From NCBI GenBank assembly GCA_003534295.1, contig DPDV01000017.1, positions 1 to 64,000 on the forward strand: a stretch of 64,000 bases of DNA, read 5' to 3'. This document shows positions 40,544 through 49,096 of this stretch, in pieces. This stretch comes from Clostridiales bacterium (GTDB taxonomy: Bacteria > Bacillota > Clostridia > TANB77 > CAG-508). How positions within the stretch are numbered: position 1 is the stretch's first letter; each line of letters opens with the position of its first letter. The notes under the pieces were generated by a model that worked only from the letters and a program-made list of their open reading frames with translations, was not told the origin of the DNA and did not search any database. Position numbers and translations under genes: made by a program.

Positions 40544-41944
40544 TTATATTATTTCTCCTTTTAAATACCACATATGTTCAGAAACTATTTTTAAGTCAAT
40601 AACCTTTCCTATCAAATTGTCTTCTCCCTCAAAAATTACAACTTTATTTGAATCTGTTCTACCTGTTAGCATATTATCATTGTTTTTGCTTTTACCTTCT
40701 ACTAGCACTTTTTGTTTAGTATCAATATATTGTTTATTTTTATTTGCAATCTGCTGTTCAACTAACATTTTTAATTTATTAAATCTTATATGTTTTTGTT
40801 CTTCTGGAACCTGATTCTCCATTTTGTCTGCTGGTGTTCCAACTCTTCTTGAATATATAAACATATATACTTGTTCAAAGTTTACCTTTTCTACCACATC
40901 TAATGTATCTTCAAATTCTTCATCTGTTTCTCCTGGAAATCCCACTATTATATCTGTAGAAAATGTTACATTTGGTATCTCCTTTTTCATTTTTTCTACA
41001 AGATTTAAGTATTGTTCTTTTGTGTATTTTCTGTTCATTTCCTTTAATACTTTAGTATTACCGGATTGTAATGGTAAATGTATTAATTTACAAACCTTGT
41101 CACATTTTTTTATTGCTTCTATTACGTCATCTGTAAAATCCTTTGGATGAGGGGACACAAATCTAATTCTTTCTATTCCTTCTATTTTATTGACTTCGTA
41201 AAGTAGTTCTGCAAAAGATGTTATTTTTTCGTTTTTGTTCTCTACTTTTTCCATTCTCATATATGAGTTAACATTTTGCCCTAATAGAGTTATTTCTTTA
41301 TATCCTTTATCAGCCAACTCTTGTACTTCTTTTAAAATATCTTCTGCTTTTCTACTTCTTTCTCTTCCTCTTACATATGGCACTATACAATAACTACAAA
41401 AGTTATTACAGCCATACATAATAGTAACAGATGCCTTTATTTTATCATCTCTCTTTATTGGCAAGCCTTCCACTATTTCTCCATCAATATTAATTATATC
41501 TTTTATCCTTTTCTTATTTAAAATTATATTATATAAGTCTTGAGGGAATTTATGTAATGTGTGAGTACCAAATACTATATCAAAAAAAGGATAGCTTTTC
41601 TGTAATTTTTCCACAATGTGTTCTTCTTGCATCATACATCCACCTATTGCTATTATAGTTCCTCTTTTTTCTTTTATCTTTTTTACTTCTCCCAATTTTC
41701 CAAATAGCTTATCTTCGGCATTTTCTCTTACACAACAAGTATTAAATACAATTAGGTCTGCCTCTTCTATATTTTCCGTACGAGTATATCCCATCTCTTC
41801 TATCATTCCGGAAAGTTTTTCTGAATCATTTTCATTTAGTTGACAGCCCATAGTTAAAATGCTATATTTTACATTTTTATCTTCGTTTAATTTTTTTACT
41901 GTTTCTATATATTCTTTTTGATTTTCTATATTTATTGCTTTCAT
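40544..41944 (-). CDS. miaB: tRNA-2-methylthio-N6-dimethylallyladenosine synthase
   Basis: The 466-residue radical-SAM methylthiotransferase has the UPF0004 N-terminal domain with MGCQLNENDSEKLSG and FNTCCVRENAEDKLFG, and the radical SAM cluster motif CNNFCSYC in MYGCNNFCSYCIVPYVRGRE. It also has LPLQSGNTKVLKEMNRKYT and a C-terminal TRAM domain. The three extra cysteines for the auxiliary cluster are present. It modifies A37 of tRNAs that read UNN codons. The upstream position to mutS is conserved in many Clostridia. Confidence 0.97.
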   Translation of the reverse strand: MKAINIENQKEYIETVKKLNEDKNVKYSILTMGCQLNENDSEKLSGMIEEMGYTRTENIEEADLIVFNTCCVRENAEDKLFGKLGEVKKIKEKRGTIIAIGGCMMQEEHIVEKLQKSYPFFDIVFGTHTLHKFPQDLYNIILNKKRIKDIINIDGEIVEGLPIKRDDKIKASVTIMYGCNNFCSYCIVPYVRGRERSRKAEDILKEVQELADKGYKEITLLGQNVNSYMRMEKVENKNEKITSFAELLYEVNKIEGIERIRFVSPHPKDFTDDVIEAIKKCDKVCKLIHLPLQSGNTKVLKEMNRKYTKEQYLNLVEKMKKEIPNVTFSTDIIVGFPGETDEEFEDTLDVVEKVNFEQVYMFIYSRRVGTPADKMENQVPEEQKHIRFNKLKMLVEQQIANKNKQYIDTKQKVLVEGKSKNNDNMLTGRTDSNKVVIFEGEDNLIGKVIDLKIVSEHMWYLKGEII

Positions 41945-42022
41945 TTTCTATTACATTCCTTTCATAAAGTCATACAATATTTTACATTAAAAATTGCCAT
42001 TTTTCAATATTTTATAATAAAA

Positions 42023-42047
42023 TAAAACGTTCCTTTTGGGGAACGCT
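42023..42047 (-). terminator. Terminator after rpmE
   Basis: GCGTTCC (42046-42040, minus sense) pairs with GGAACG (42033-42028), followed by TTTTATTTT. Confidence 0.8.
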
Positions 42048-42052
42048 TCATT

Positions 42053-42253
42053 TTATTGTAAACCGTATTTCTTTTTGAATTTGTCTGCTCTACCACCTGT
42101 TGTCTCTCTTTTTAAATTACCTGTCCAATATGGATGACATTTTGAACATATATCAACTTTCATATCTGATTTTGTTGAATTTGTTTTCATTATATTTCCA
42201 CATGCACATGTTATTGTTGTCTCTTCATAATTTGGATGTAATCCTTCTTTCAT
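42053..42253 (-). CDS. rpmE: 50S ribosomal protein L31 (zinc-binding type)
   Basis: The 66-residue protein is L31 with its usual start MKEGLHPNY and all four zinc-binding cysteines: CAC in TITCACG and CSKCHPYWTG in the middle. The C-terminus RADKFKKKYG is normal. It is the zinc-containing form, which cells replace by the zinc-free paralogue when zinc is scarce. A GAGGTGAAGACAAA site precedes the ATG. Confidence 0.97.
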   Translation of the reverse strand: MKEGLHPNYEETTITCACGNIMKTNSTKSDMKVDICSKCHPYWTGNLKRETTGGRADKFKKKYGLQ

Positions 42254-42337
42254 TTTGTCTTCACCTCTCCCTTACTTTTTTAAAAACACTAGTAAATATT
42301 TTAACATATCATTTATTATTTTTCAAGTGTTATATTA

Positions 42338-42505
42338 TTATTTGTCTTTTTTATCTGATTTTTCATTTAATTGTTGCATATATTGTGCTGAAGATAACAA
42401 TTCTTTTTCTAATGAGGATTTATGAACTAACTTTGTTGTTATATTGAATATACATGCTATTATTAATATAAAAAATAAAACTTTTTTCCATATTTTACCT
42501 AACAT
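42338..42505 (-). CDS. Small single-span membrane protein
   Basis: A 55-residue protein: basic start, one hydrophobic helix (about 8-27), then a polar helical tail (HKSSLEKELLSSAQYMQQLN) likely to form a coiled coil outside or inside the membrane. I chose the ATG at 42505, since AAGGAGAAAAAT precedes it; the in-frame GTG before it overlaps that site. It lies upstream of rpmE on the same strand. Family unknown. Confidence 0.55.
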   Translation of the reverse strand: MLGKIWKKVLFFILIIACIFNITTKLVHKSSLEKELLSSAQYMQQLNEKSDKKDK

Positions 42506-42631
42506 ATTTTTCTCCTTCACATAATTATATTATTATTATACTATAAAATTTTAATTTGTCAATATATGTATATGAGTAAATTTCTATATTTCGGGTATAA
42601 TAATACAAATTTATTGAAAGGATTTCTAATT

Positions 42632-43222
42632 ATGAATAAAAAAATATATGCCATTATATTTTTATTATTATTATCAGTAACTTTCCTTGTTGGTTGCGAA
42701 AATAATAATACTAATAATAATTATACTACTAATAAAACCACTTATGAATCTCCAAAGCAATCTTTAAATGAAGAATTATATTCTTTTTCTACTCCTATAA
42801 AGTCCAGTGACCCAAATAGGATGACAAATTTGAAGATAACTTCTTCTAGAATTGATGGAACAATTGTTAAATCAAAATCAGAATTCTCATTTTATAAAGT
42901 TATAGGAGAACCTAGTAGTAAGGATGGATACAAAGAAGCCGATGCTTATGGAAAAGATAATGAAATAATTAAGGTTGTTGGTGGCGGTAATTGTCAGATA
43001 AGTACAACTATATATAATGCTGCACTTGGAGTTAACGGATTAGAAGTAACAGAGCGCCACGAACATGATATGCCTGTTGCATATGTAGAAGATGGCAAAG
43101 ATGCTACTGTTTCTTATGGAAGTTTGGATTTAAAGTTTAAAAATAATAATGATTTTGATATAAAATTAACTTGTGAAACTAAAGATGATAAAGTAACAGT
43201 GAAAATTTTTAGGATTTCATAA
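42632..43222 (+). CDS. VanW-family lipoprotein
   Basis: The 196-residue protein begins with a lipoprotein signal peptide ending in the lipobox LVGC (Cys at about 23), an Asn/Thr-rich linker, then the VanW core: TNLKITSSRIDGTIVKSKSE, FSFYKVIGEPSSKDGY and the hallmark GGGNCQISTTIYNAAL. VanW domains occur in vancomycin-resistance clusters and in many cell-wall proteins of Gram-positives, but their activity is unknown. No other van genes are near, so resistance should not be inferred. The ATG at 42632 has AAAGGATTTC before it; the earlier in-frame ATGs do not. Confidence 0.85.
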   Translation: MNKKIYAIIFLLLLSVTFLVGCENNNTNNNYTTNKTTYESPKQSLNEELYSFSTPIKSSDPNRMTNLKITSSRIDGTIVKSKSEFSFYKVIGEPSSKDGYKEADAYGKDNEIIKVVGGGNCQISTTIYNAALGVNGLEVTERHEHDMPVAYVEDGKDATVSYGSLDLKFKNNNDFDIKLTCETKDDKVTVKIFRIS

Positions 43223-43252
43223 AATTCACAAATTTTTATTACATTTTTCAAG

Positions 43253-43280
43253 AAAACTACTAATTTTCATTAGTAGTTTT
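43253..43280. terminator. Bidirectional terminator between VanW and rubrerythrin genes
   Basis: AAAACTACTAAT (43253-43264) and ATTAGTAGTTTT (43269-43280) form a perfect 12-bp stem with a four-base loop and A/T tails. The stem overlaps the rubrerythrin stop codon. Confidence 0.8.
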
Positions 43281-43812
43281 CAGCCTTTCTTTCAAAAAAT
43301 GATTTTGCATGAGCACATACTGGGCAAACTTCTGGGGCTTTTTTTCCAACAACAATATGTCCACAATTACGGCAAACCCAAATAGTATCTCCTTCACTAG
43401 AAAAAACCAATTCATTATTTATATTCTCTATTATTTTTTTGTATCTGGCTTCGTGTTCTTTTTCAATTTTTCCAACTTCTTCAAATAAAAAAGCAATTCT
43501 TGTAAATCCTTCTTCTCGTGCTTCTTTTGCCATTCTATCATACATATTAGTCCATTCATAATTTTCTCCACTAGCTGCATCTTTTAAATTATCTAATGTT
43601 GTTGGAACTTCTCCTCCATGTAGTTCTTTAAACCAAAGTTTGGCATGTTCTTTTTCGTTATTTGCTGTTTCTTCAAATATGGCAGCTATTTGTTCATAAC
43701 CATCTTTTCTAGCTTTACTTGCATAATAAGTATATTTGTTTCTAGCTTGTGACTCACCAGCAAACGCTTCCATTAAATTTTTTTCTGTTTTTGTTCCCTT
43801 AAGATTATTCAT
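43270..43812 (-). CDS. rbr: Rubrerythrin
   Basis: The 180-residue protein has the ferritin-like di-iron four-helix bundle (FAGESQARNKYTYYASKA, EETANNEKEHAKLWF, and EVGKIEKEHEARYK giving two E-x-x-H pairs) and a C-terminal rubredoxin domain with CRNCG and CPVCA holding one iron. It reduces hydrogen peroxide in anaerobes. GAGGAGGGTAAAA precedes the ATG, and a good promoter and a 27-bp-period direct repeat lie upstream. This supports an anaerobic lifestyle. Confidence 0.95.
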   Translation of the reverse strand: MNNLKGTKTEKNLMEAFAGESQARNKYTYYASKARKDGYEQIAAIFEETANNEKEHAKLWFKELHGGEVPTTLDNLKDAASGENYEWTNMYDRMAKEAREEGFTRIAFLFEEVGKIEKEHEARYKKIIENINNELVFSSEGDTIWVCRNCGHIVVGKKAPEVCPVCAHAKSFFERKAENY

Positions 43813-43868
43813 TTTTACCCTCCTCGTATAATATTACAATAAATTATATATTTTAAAATTACATTAAA

Positions 43869-43897
43869 ATTATATAATACATATTAAATAAATTCAA
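43869..43897 (-). promoter_or_regulatory. Promoter of rubrerythrin
   Basis: Minus strand TTGAAT (43897-43892), 17-bp spacer, TATAAT (43874-43869). Confidence 0.7.
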
Positions 43898-43901
43898 GTA
43901 G

Positions 43902-43949
43902 TAAAATTAATTAAATTGTAAACTAATATAAAATTAATTAAATTGTAAA
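43902..43949. repeat. Two direct 21-bp repeats, 27-bp period
   Basis: The units at 43902-43922 and 43929-43949 are the same, built of TAAAATTAATTAAATTGTAA plus one A. They lie just upstream of the rubrerythrin -35 box and could bind a regulator on one DNA face shift, or be simple duplication. Confidence 0.7.
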
Positions 43950-44078
43950 TGCACTACTAGATAATGTATTAAGTATCAACGTAAATACCATATTTTGCAT
44001 ATGTAATGCTAATAATTCTTAAAATTTTATAGAATAAAAAAATAACTTTTGAATATTATGTTTTAGGAGGTATCTTTT

Positions 44079-45305
44079 ATGTTTTTTAAAAAATTGCTAT
44101 CTTTAGTTTCCATTTTTTCTTTATTTTTTTTCAATATTGTTTTAGCATATAACGATTCTACTTTTGTTTGGAATAATAGCTCTGAAGCTATAAAAACTAA
44201 TACTAATGTTTCAACTAGTTTAGCTTCTAACAATTTGGAGTTGCAGTCATGCAGTGGTATTTTAATAGAACAACACTCTGGTCAAATTTTATATGAGCAT
44301 AATTCACATGAACAGTTAAGACCGGCTAGTGTTACAAAAGTAATGAGCATATTATTAATAATGGAAGCTATAGATTCTGGTACTTTATCTTATACTGACA
44401 AAATACCTTGTACAGAAACAGCGGCCGCAATGGGTGGTTCACAAATTTGGTTAGACGTTAGAGAAGAACTTACTGTTGCTGAAATGCTTAAGGCTATTTG
44501 CGTTGTTTCTGCTAATGATTGTACAGTTGCTATGGCAGAATACTTATGTGGCTCTCAAGAAGCCTTTGTAGAGAAGATGAATGCCAAAGCTCAAGAATTG
44601 GGAATGAAAGATACCTCTTTTAAAAATTGTCATGGATTAGATGAAGATGGTCACCTAACTTCTGCTCATGATATAGCATTAATGTCTAAAGAACTTTTAA
44701 CCAAACATCCTGACATAACTAAATATACTACTATTTGGATGGATTCTCTAAGAGACGGAAAATCCCAGCTTGTTAATACTAATAAATTAATTAGAAATTA
44801 CAAAGGAATTACTGGACTAAAAACCGGCTCAACTTCACTTGCACTATATAATTTATCTGCTTCTGCAACACGTGAAGGATTATCTTTAATTGCTGTAATA
44901 ATGAAAGGTCCTACAAGTGCCATTAGATTTTCGGATGCACAAAAACTTTTAGATTATGGCTTTAGTAATTATTCTTATAAATCGTTTGCCAATCAAAATG
45001 AGGTTATTAAATCCGTAGCTGTAACAAAGGGTGTTAATCAAGAAGTAAATGCTATATATGAAACCTCTCCTGCTTTTCTTATAAAAAAAGGTGACGAGTC
45101 TAACATAAATTATGAAGTAAGCTTAGCTAATACAGTTCAAGCACCTGTTTATGAAGGTCAACTTCTTGGAACTGTAAAATATTTTCTAAATGATACTGAA
45201 CTCGGAATAGTTAATTTGGTAGCTGAATCTTCCGTTAATGAAGTTGGATTACTTAATATGAATAAACATATTTTTGCCAATTGGTTTTCGTTACTTCGAT
45301 TATAA
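44079..45305 (+). CDS. D-alanyl-D-alanine carboxypeptidase (S11, DacF/DacB-like)
   Basis: The 408-residue protein has a signal peptide (about 1-24) and the low-molecular-weight penicillin-binding protein motifs: SVTKVMS (nucleophile Ser and Lys of S-x-x-K), SANDC (S-x-N) and LKTGST (K-T-G). It then has the C-terminal beta domain of the PBP5 type ending with a hydrophobic stretch. It trims the last D-Ala of peptidoglycan stem peptides. In spore formers such genes are often sporulation-specific, but no clear sigma-F or sigma-E promoter could be read here. GGAGGTATC precedes the ATG. Confidence 0.92.
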   Translation: MFFKKLLSLVSIFSLFFFNIVLAYNDSTFVWNNSSEAIKTNTNVSTSLASNNLELQSCSGILIEQHSGQILYEHNSHEQLRPASVTKVMSILLIMEAIDSGTLSYTDKIPCTETAAAMGGSQIWLDVREELTVAEMLKAICVVSANDCTVAMAEYLCGSQEAFVEKMNAKAQELGMKDTSFKNCHGLDEDGHLTSAHDIALMSKELLTKHPDITKYTTIWMDSLRDGKSQLVNTNKLIRNYKGITGLKTGSTSLALYNLSASATREGLSLIAVIMKGPTSAIRFSDAQKLLDYGFSNYSYKSFANQNEVIKSVAVTKGVNQEVNAIYETSPAFLIKKGDESNINYEVSLANTVQAPVYEGQLLGTVKYFLNDTELGIVNLVAESSVNEVGLLNMNKHIFANWFSLLRL

Positions 45306-45436
45306 TTTTTTTAATTAGTAATATTTTGAAAAAACTAACGCATATTGTGTGTCTTTACTTCAAAGTATAAAGCATAAATTTTAATATATTTTTTTTATTT
45401 GGTTATACTATTAACAAACAAATTATGGAGGTTAGT

Positions 45437-45874
45437 ATGGATAATCAAAACTTAAATGTATTAGATGAAATTAATAAAGGTGCTACTATGGGAATGGATG
45501 CAATCTCATTTATATCTCAAAAAGTTGAAGACAATCAATTCAAAAATATTTTAAAAACAGAATATAATAAATATAAAGATATTTCTGCTAGAGTTAATAA
45601 ATTATATAATAATTTTGCAACAAACAAAGAGCCACACGAAACTAACACTATGAACAAGATGATGACATGGTATGGTATACAGATGAAAACTATGACTGAT
45701 GATACTACTTCTAAATTGTCTGAATTGTTAATGCAAGGTACTAATATGGGTATTATTGAAGGAAGACGTTTAATAAATCAAAACACAAATGTTTCTTCTG
45801 ATGTTAAAAATATTTTGCATGATTTTGTAACTATGCAGGAAGACAGTGTAGAAACATTAAAAAAATATCTGTAG
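45437..45874 (+). CDS. Small helical, ferritin-like (DUF2383-like) protein
   Basis: The 145-residue protein is all-helical by pattern: VLDEINKGATMGMDAISFIS, a lysine/tyrosine-rich second helix, MTWYGIQMKTMTDDTTSKLSEL and a final GTNMGIIEGRRLINQN. The repeated GA-MGMDAI and GTNMGIIE segments suggest a duplicated helical hairpin. It resembles ferritin-like DUF2383 proteins found in spore formers, but the metal ligands are not obvious. I chose the ATG at 45437 because GGAGGTTAGT lies before it and overlaps the earlier in-frame ATG. Function unknown. Confidence 0.6.
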   Translation: MDNQNLNVLDEINKGATMGMDAISFISQKVEDNQFKNILKTEYNKYKDISARVNKLYNNFATNKEPHETNTMNKMMTWYGIQMKTMTDDTTSKLSELLMQGTNMGIIEGRRLINQNTNVSSDVKNILHDFVTMQEDSVETLKKYL

Positions 45875-45904
45875 CTGATACTCTTCATTTTCAAAAAAAT
45901 AATA

Positions 45905-45940
45905 AAAACTACTCTCTTTTTGAGAATAGTTTTTTGTTTA
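45905..45940 (+). terminator. Terminator between the helical-protein gene and hppA
   Basis: AAACTACTCTC and GAGAATAGTTT arms flank five T and are followed by TTTTG. Confidence 0.65.
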
Positions 45941-45966
45941 ATATTTTAATTATACATATTTGTTTT

Positions 45967-48006
45967 TTAAAATATCGAATGCATTATAAACAGTGTAGCT
46001 GAAAGCGACGATACTAGAGATACTACTGTTATTTGAGTATTTATTGAAGGGCCTGCTGTGTCTTTAAATGGATCTCCTATTGTATCTCCTATTACAGCTG
46101 CCTTGTGGGCTTCTGAACCTTTGCCTCCAAAGTTGCCTGCTTCTATATATTTTTTAGCATTATCCCATAACCCTCCACTATTACTCATTAGCATTGCAAG
46201 TAATAGTCCAGATAATATATTTCCAGCTAGAAATCCTCCTATTGCTTGAACCCCACCTACAAAGCCAACTATTAAGGTTGATATTATAGCTGATAATCCC
46301 GCTGGTATTAACTCTGTCATTGCTCCTAAAGTTGCTAAGTTTATACATTTTGCGTATTCTGGTTGTGCTGTACCTTCTTTTATACCTTTTATTTCTTTAA
46401 ATTGTCTATGAATTTCTGAAACCAACTTTTGTGAATTCTTATTTACTCCAAATATCAATATTGCGGAAAATACAGCTGGTATTGCCACGCCAACCAAAGC
46501 ACCAAAAAATACAGATGGGTTCATTAAATCAAATGTAATTATTTCTCCTGTTGTACTAGATACAATTTCTGCAAATGCTGCTAATAAAGCAATAACTGTA
46601 AGTCCTGCGGCACCTATGGCAAATCCCTTTGTAATTGCTTTTGTTGTATTTCCAGCCGAATCTAATTCATCTGCTCTTTCTATTACCTCATCCCCTAAAT
46701 CTCCCATTTCTGCAAGACCTCTGGCATTATCTACAATTGGTCCATATGCATCATTTGAAACTATCATTCCAACAATTGATAACATTCCTATTGCAGACAT
46801 AGAAATTCCTAGCATTGCATATCCTGGTCCGATTGGTTCGCATAATTTGTATGAAACAAGTGCTGCTAGTCCAATTCCCACTAACGCTGGCAAACTACTT
46901 ATTAATCCATAAGAAAATCCAGATAAAATTGTAAATGCTGGTCCTTTTAAAGAACTTTTCGCAACACTTATAACAGGCTTTTTATCATCGCCTGTATAAT
47001 AATTGCTTGTAAGTCCTATTACTACACCAATAATCATTCCTATTATTGCTGCTCCCCAAATTCTTATATTAAAATTGCAGAATATTGTTGCAAAAAATGT
47101 TAAAATTGTGAATATTCCACAAGTTAAATAAGTTCCATTATTAAGTGCTTTACCCGGATTTCCTTTTTTCCCTATATGTGCACAAAGTACTCCAATTATT
47201 GATGCTAAAAGTCCAATTGCACAAAAGCAAAACATCATGTTAACTTCTCCCAAAGGTAATGCTATTACTAATGTTGCCGCTATTGCTGCAATATTAGAGT
47301 CAAATAAATCTGCTCCCATTCCTGCAACATCACCTACGTTATCTCCAACATTATCAGCTATAACCGCTGGATTTCTTGGATCGTCTTCTGGGATTCCTAA
47401 TTCTACTTTACCTGTTAAGTCTGCAGCCATATCTGCTGTTTTCGTAAAAATTCCCCCACCAGCTTTTGCAAAAAGTGCTAACAAACTCGCCCCAAAACTA
47501 AATGCCAAAACGATGTTAGAATTTTTTGTTAATAAATACAAAATCGAAGAGCCTGCTAGAGAAGTTCCAACAACAGCCATTCCCATAACTGCTCCACCTC
47601 TAAAGCCTGCCATAAAAGACTTTGCTAAGCTTTCTTTTGCTAAAATTGCTGTTTTAATATTTGCTATAGTTGCAATACTAATTCCTATAATTCCAGCTAA
47701 TCCCGAAAAAGTTGAGCCTAAAATAAATGCTATAACCATTCCTATATTAGTCATAATATTTTCTGTTTTCCATATAGGCTCTGGGAAGAATAATAAAATT
47801 ACTACTGCTAATACACACATAATAACTGCTAACATTTTATATTCTTTTTTTAAGAATGTGAAAGAACCTTCTCTAATTAATCTTCCTACATTTTCTATCT
47901 TTTCATTTTTAGCAGGCAGACTTTTCACCCATTTATAAAAGTAAAACGCTACAATGAAAGAAAGTACTGACACAAAGATTGAAACAATTGCCCAATCAAT
48001 TTTCAT
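45967..48006 (-). CDS. hppA: Membrane-bound proton-pumping pyrophosphatase
   Basis: The 679-residue polytopic protein (about 15-16 helices) carries all membrane pyrophosphatase marks: GGGIFTKTADMAADLTGKVE, DDPRNPAVIADNVGDNVGDV, AGMGADLFDS and DTIGDPFKDTAGPSINT. It uses PPi hydrolysis to move ions. The segment GNTTKAITKG has Lys where potassium-dependent enzymes have Ala, so it is probably potassium-independent and proton-pumping (known determinant; not measured here). AAAAGGAGGAA precedes the ATG. It follows galE by 60 bp on the same strand. Confidence 0.96.
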   Translation of the reverse strand: MKIDWAIVSIFVSVLSFIVAFYFYKWVKSLPAKNEKIENVGRLIREGSFTFLKKEYKMLAVIMCVLAVVILLFFPEPIWKTENIMTNIGMVIAFILGSTFSGLAGIIGISIATIANIKTAILAKESLAKSFMAGFRGGAVMGMAVVGTSLAGSSILYLLTKNSNIVLAFSFGASLLALFAKAGGGIFTKTADMAADLTGKVELGIPEDDPRNPAVIADNVGDNVGDVAGMGADLFDSNIAAIAATLVIALPLGEVNMMFCFCAIGLLASIIGVLCAHIGKKGNPGKALNNGTYLTCGIFTILTFFATIFCNFNIRIWGAAIIGMIIGVVIGLTSNYYTGDDKKPVISVAKSSLKGPAFTILSGFSYGLISSLPALVGIGLAALVSYKLCEPIGPGYAMLGISMSAIGMLSIVGMIVSNDAYGPIVDNARGLAEMGDLGDEVIERADELDSAGNTTKAITKGFAIGAAGLTVIALLAAFAEIVSSTTGEIITFDLMNPSVFFGALVGVAIPAVFSAILIFGVNKNSQKLVSEIHRQFKEIKGIKEGTAQPEYAKCINLATLGAMTELIPAGLSAIISTLIVGFVGGVQAIGGFLAGNILSGLLLAMLMSNSGGLWDNAKKYIEAGNFGGKGSEAHKAAVIGDTIGDPFKDTAGPSINTQITVVSLVSSLSATLFIMHSIF

Positions 48007-48066
48007 AAATAATTCCTCCTTTTCTTTTGTTACATTAATATATATTATTTAAATTAATGTTAAAAT

Positions 48067-49071
48067 TTAGTGTGAAATTTTTATATAATTCCATGAGTCT
48101 CTACACATATCTTCCAATGTTTTCTCAGCCACCCAATTTAACTCTTCTTTTGCCTTTGTTGCATCTGCATAGCATGTAGCTATATCTCCTGCTCTTCTTT
48201 CAGTTATTTTGTATTTTATTTTTTGTCCTGTTGTTTTTTCAAACGCATGAACCATATCTAAAACGCTATAACCTTTTCCTGTTCCCAAATTATATATATA
48301 TATACCACTTTTTTCTTTTTCTAATTTTTCTAATGCTTTAATATGTCCCTTAGCCAAGTCTACTACATGTATATAATCTCTAACACCCGTTCCATCTGGT
48401 GTATTGTAGTCATTTCCAAAAATTGATAATTCTTCTAACTCTCCTGATGCAACTCTTACGATATATGGCATTAAATTGTTAGGTCTACCTTGTGGTTCTT
48501 CTCCTATTATTCCAGATTCGTGTGAACCTATTGGGTTAAAATATCTTAATATACAAACATCCCATGTATTATCCGATTTATATACATCTTTTAATATTTG
48601 TTCTATAAACAATTTTGAACTTCCGTATGGATTTGTTGTTCCTCCTATCTTACACATTTCTGTTAGCGGTACTACTTCTGGATCTCCATAAACTGTTGCA
48701 GATGAACTAAAAATAATTGTTTTTACATTATGTTTTCTCATAACATCTAATAAATTTAATGTTCCCGATACATTATTTGTATAGTATTCAATTGGCTTCT
48801 CTACAGATTCGCCCACTGCTTTGTATCCTGCAAAATGTATAACAGAGTCTATTTTATTCTCCGCAAAAACTTTATCCATCTTTTCCTTATTTGAATAATC
48901 AAGTTCATAAAATTTAAAGTCCTTGTTTGTTATTTTTTTAATTTTGTCCAACATCTCTGGCTTGCTGTTTGAAAAGTTATCAACAACAATTACCTCCTTA
49001 TTTTCATTTAATAACTCCACAACTGTATGACTACCAATGTATCCTGCTCCTCCTGTAACTAAAACTGACAT
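48067..49071 (-). CDS. galE: UDP-glucose 4-epimerase
   Basis: The 334-residue short-chain dehydrogenase-type protein has VTGGAGYIGSHTVVEL (NAD-binding), VIHFAGYKAVGESV, FSSSATVYGDPE and the catalytic NPYGSSKLFIEQ (Y-x-x-x-K). It interconverts UDP-glucose and UDP-galactose, or the N-acetyl forms, supplying sugar donors to the glycosyltransferases upstream in the same transcript. It starts 25 bp after the GT2 gene. As the last biosynthetic gene of the glycan operon it supports galactose or GalNAc in the product (inference). Confidence 0.95.
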   Translation of the reverse strand: MSVLVTGGAGYIGSHTVVELLNENKEVIVVDNFSNSKPEMLDKIKKITNKDFKFYELDYSNKEKMDKVFAENKIDSVIHFAGYKAVGESVEKPIEYYTNNVSGTLNLLDVMRKHNVKTIIFSSSATVYGDPEVVPLTEMCKIGGTTNPYGSSKLFIEQILKDVYKSDNTWDVCILRYFNPIGSHESGIIGEEPQGRPNNLMPYIVRVASGELEELSIFGNDYNTPDGTGVRDYIHVVDLAKGHIKALEKLEKEKSGIYIYNLGTGKGYSVLDMVHAFEKTTGQKIKYKITERRAGDIATCYADATKAKEELNWVAEKTLEDMCRDSWNYIKISH

Positions 49072-49096
49072 ATTATCATCTCTCCTTTATAATAAT

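Noticed and set aside
42632..43222. Vancomycin-resistance locus
   Set aside because: Only a VanW-domain lipoprotein is present; no ligase, dehydrogenase or dipeptidase genes are near.
46058..47938. Long plus-strand open frames opposite hppA
   Set aside because: They are antisense shadows of a long, biased gene; no ribosome sites and no family resemblance.
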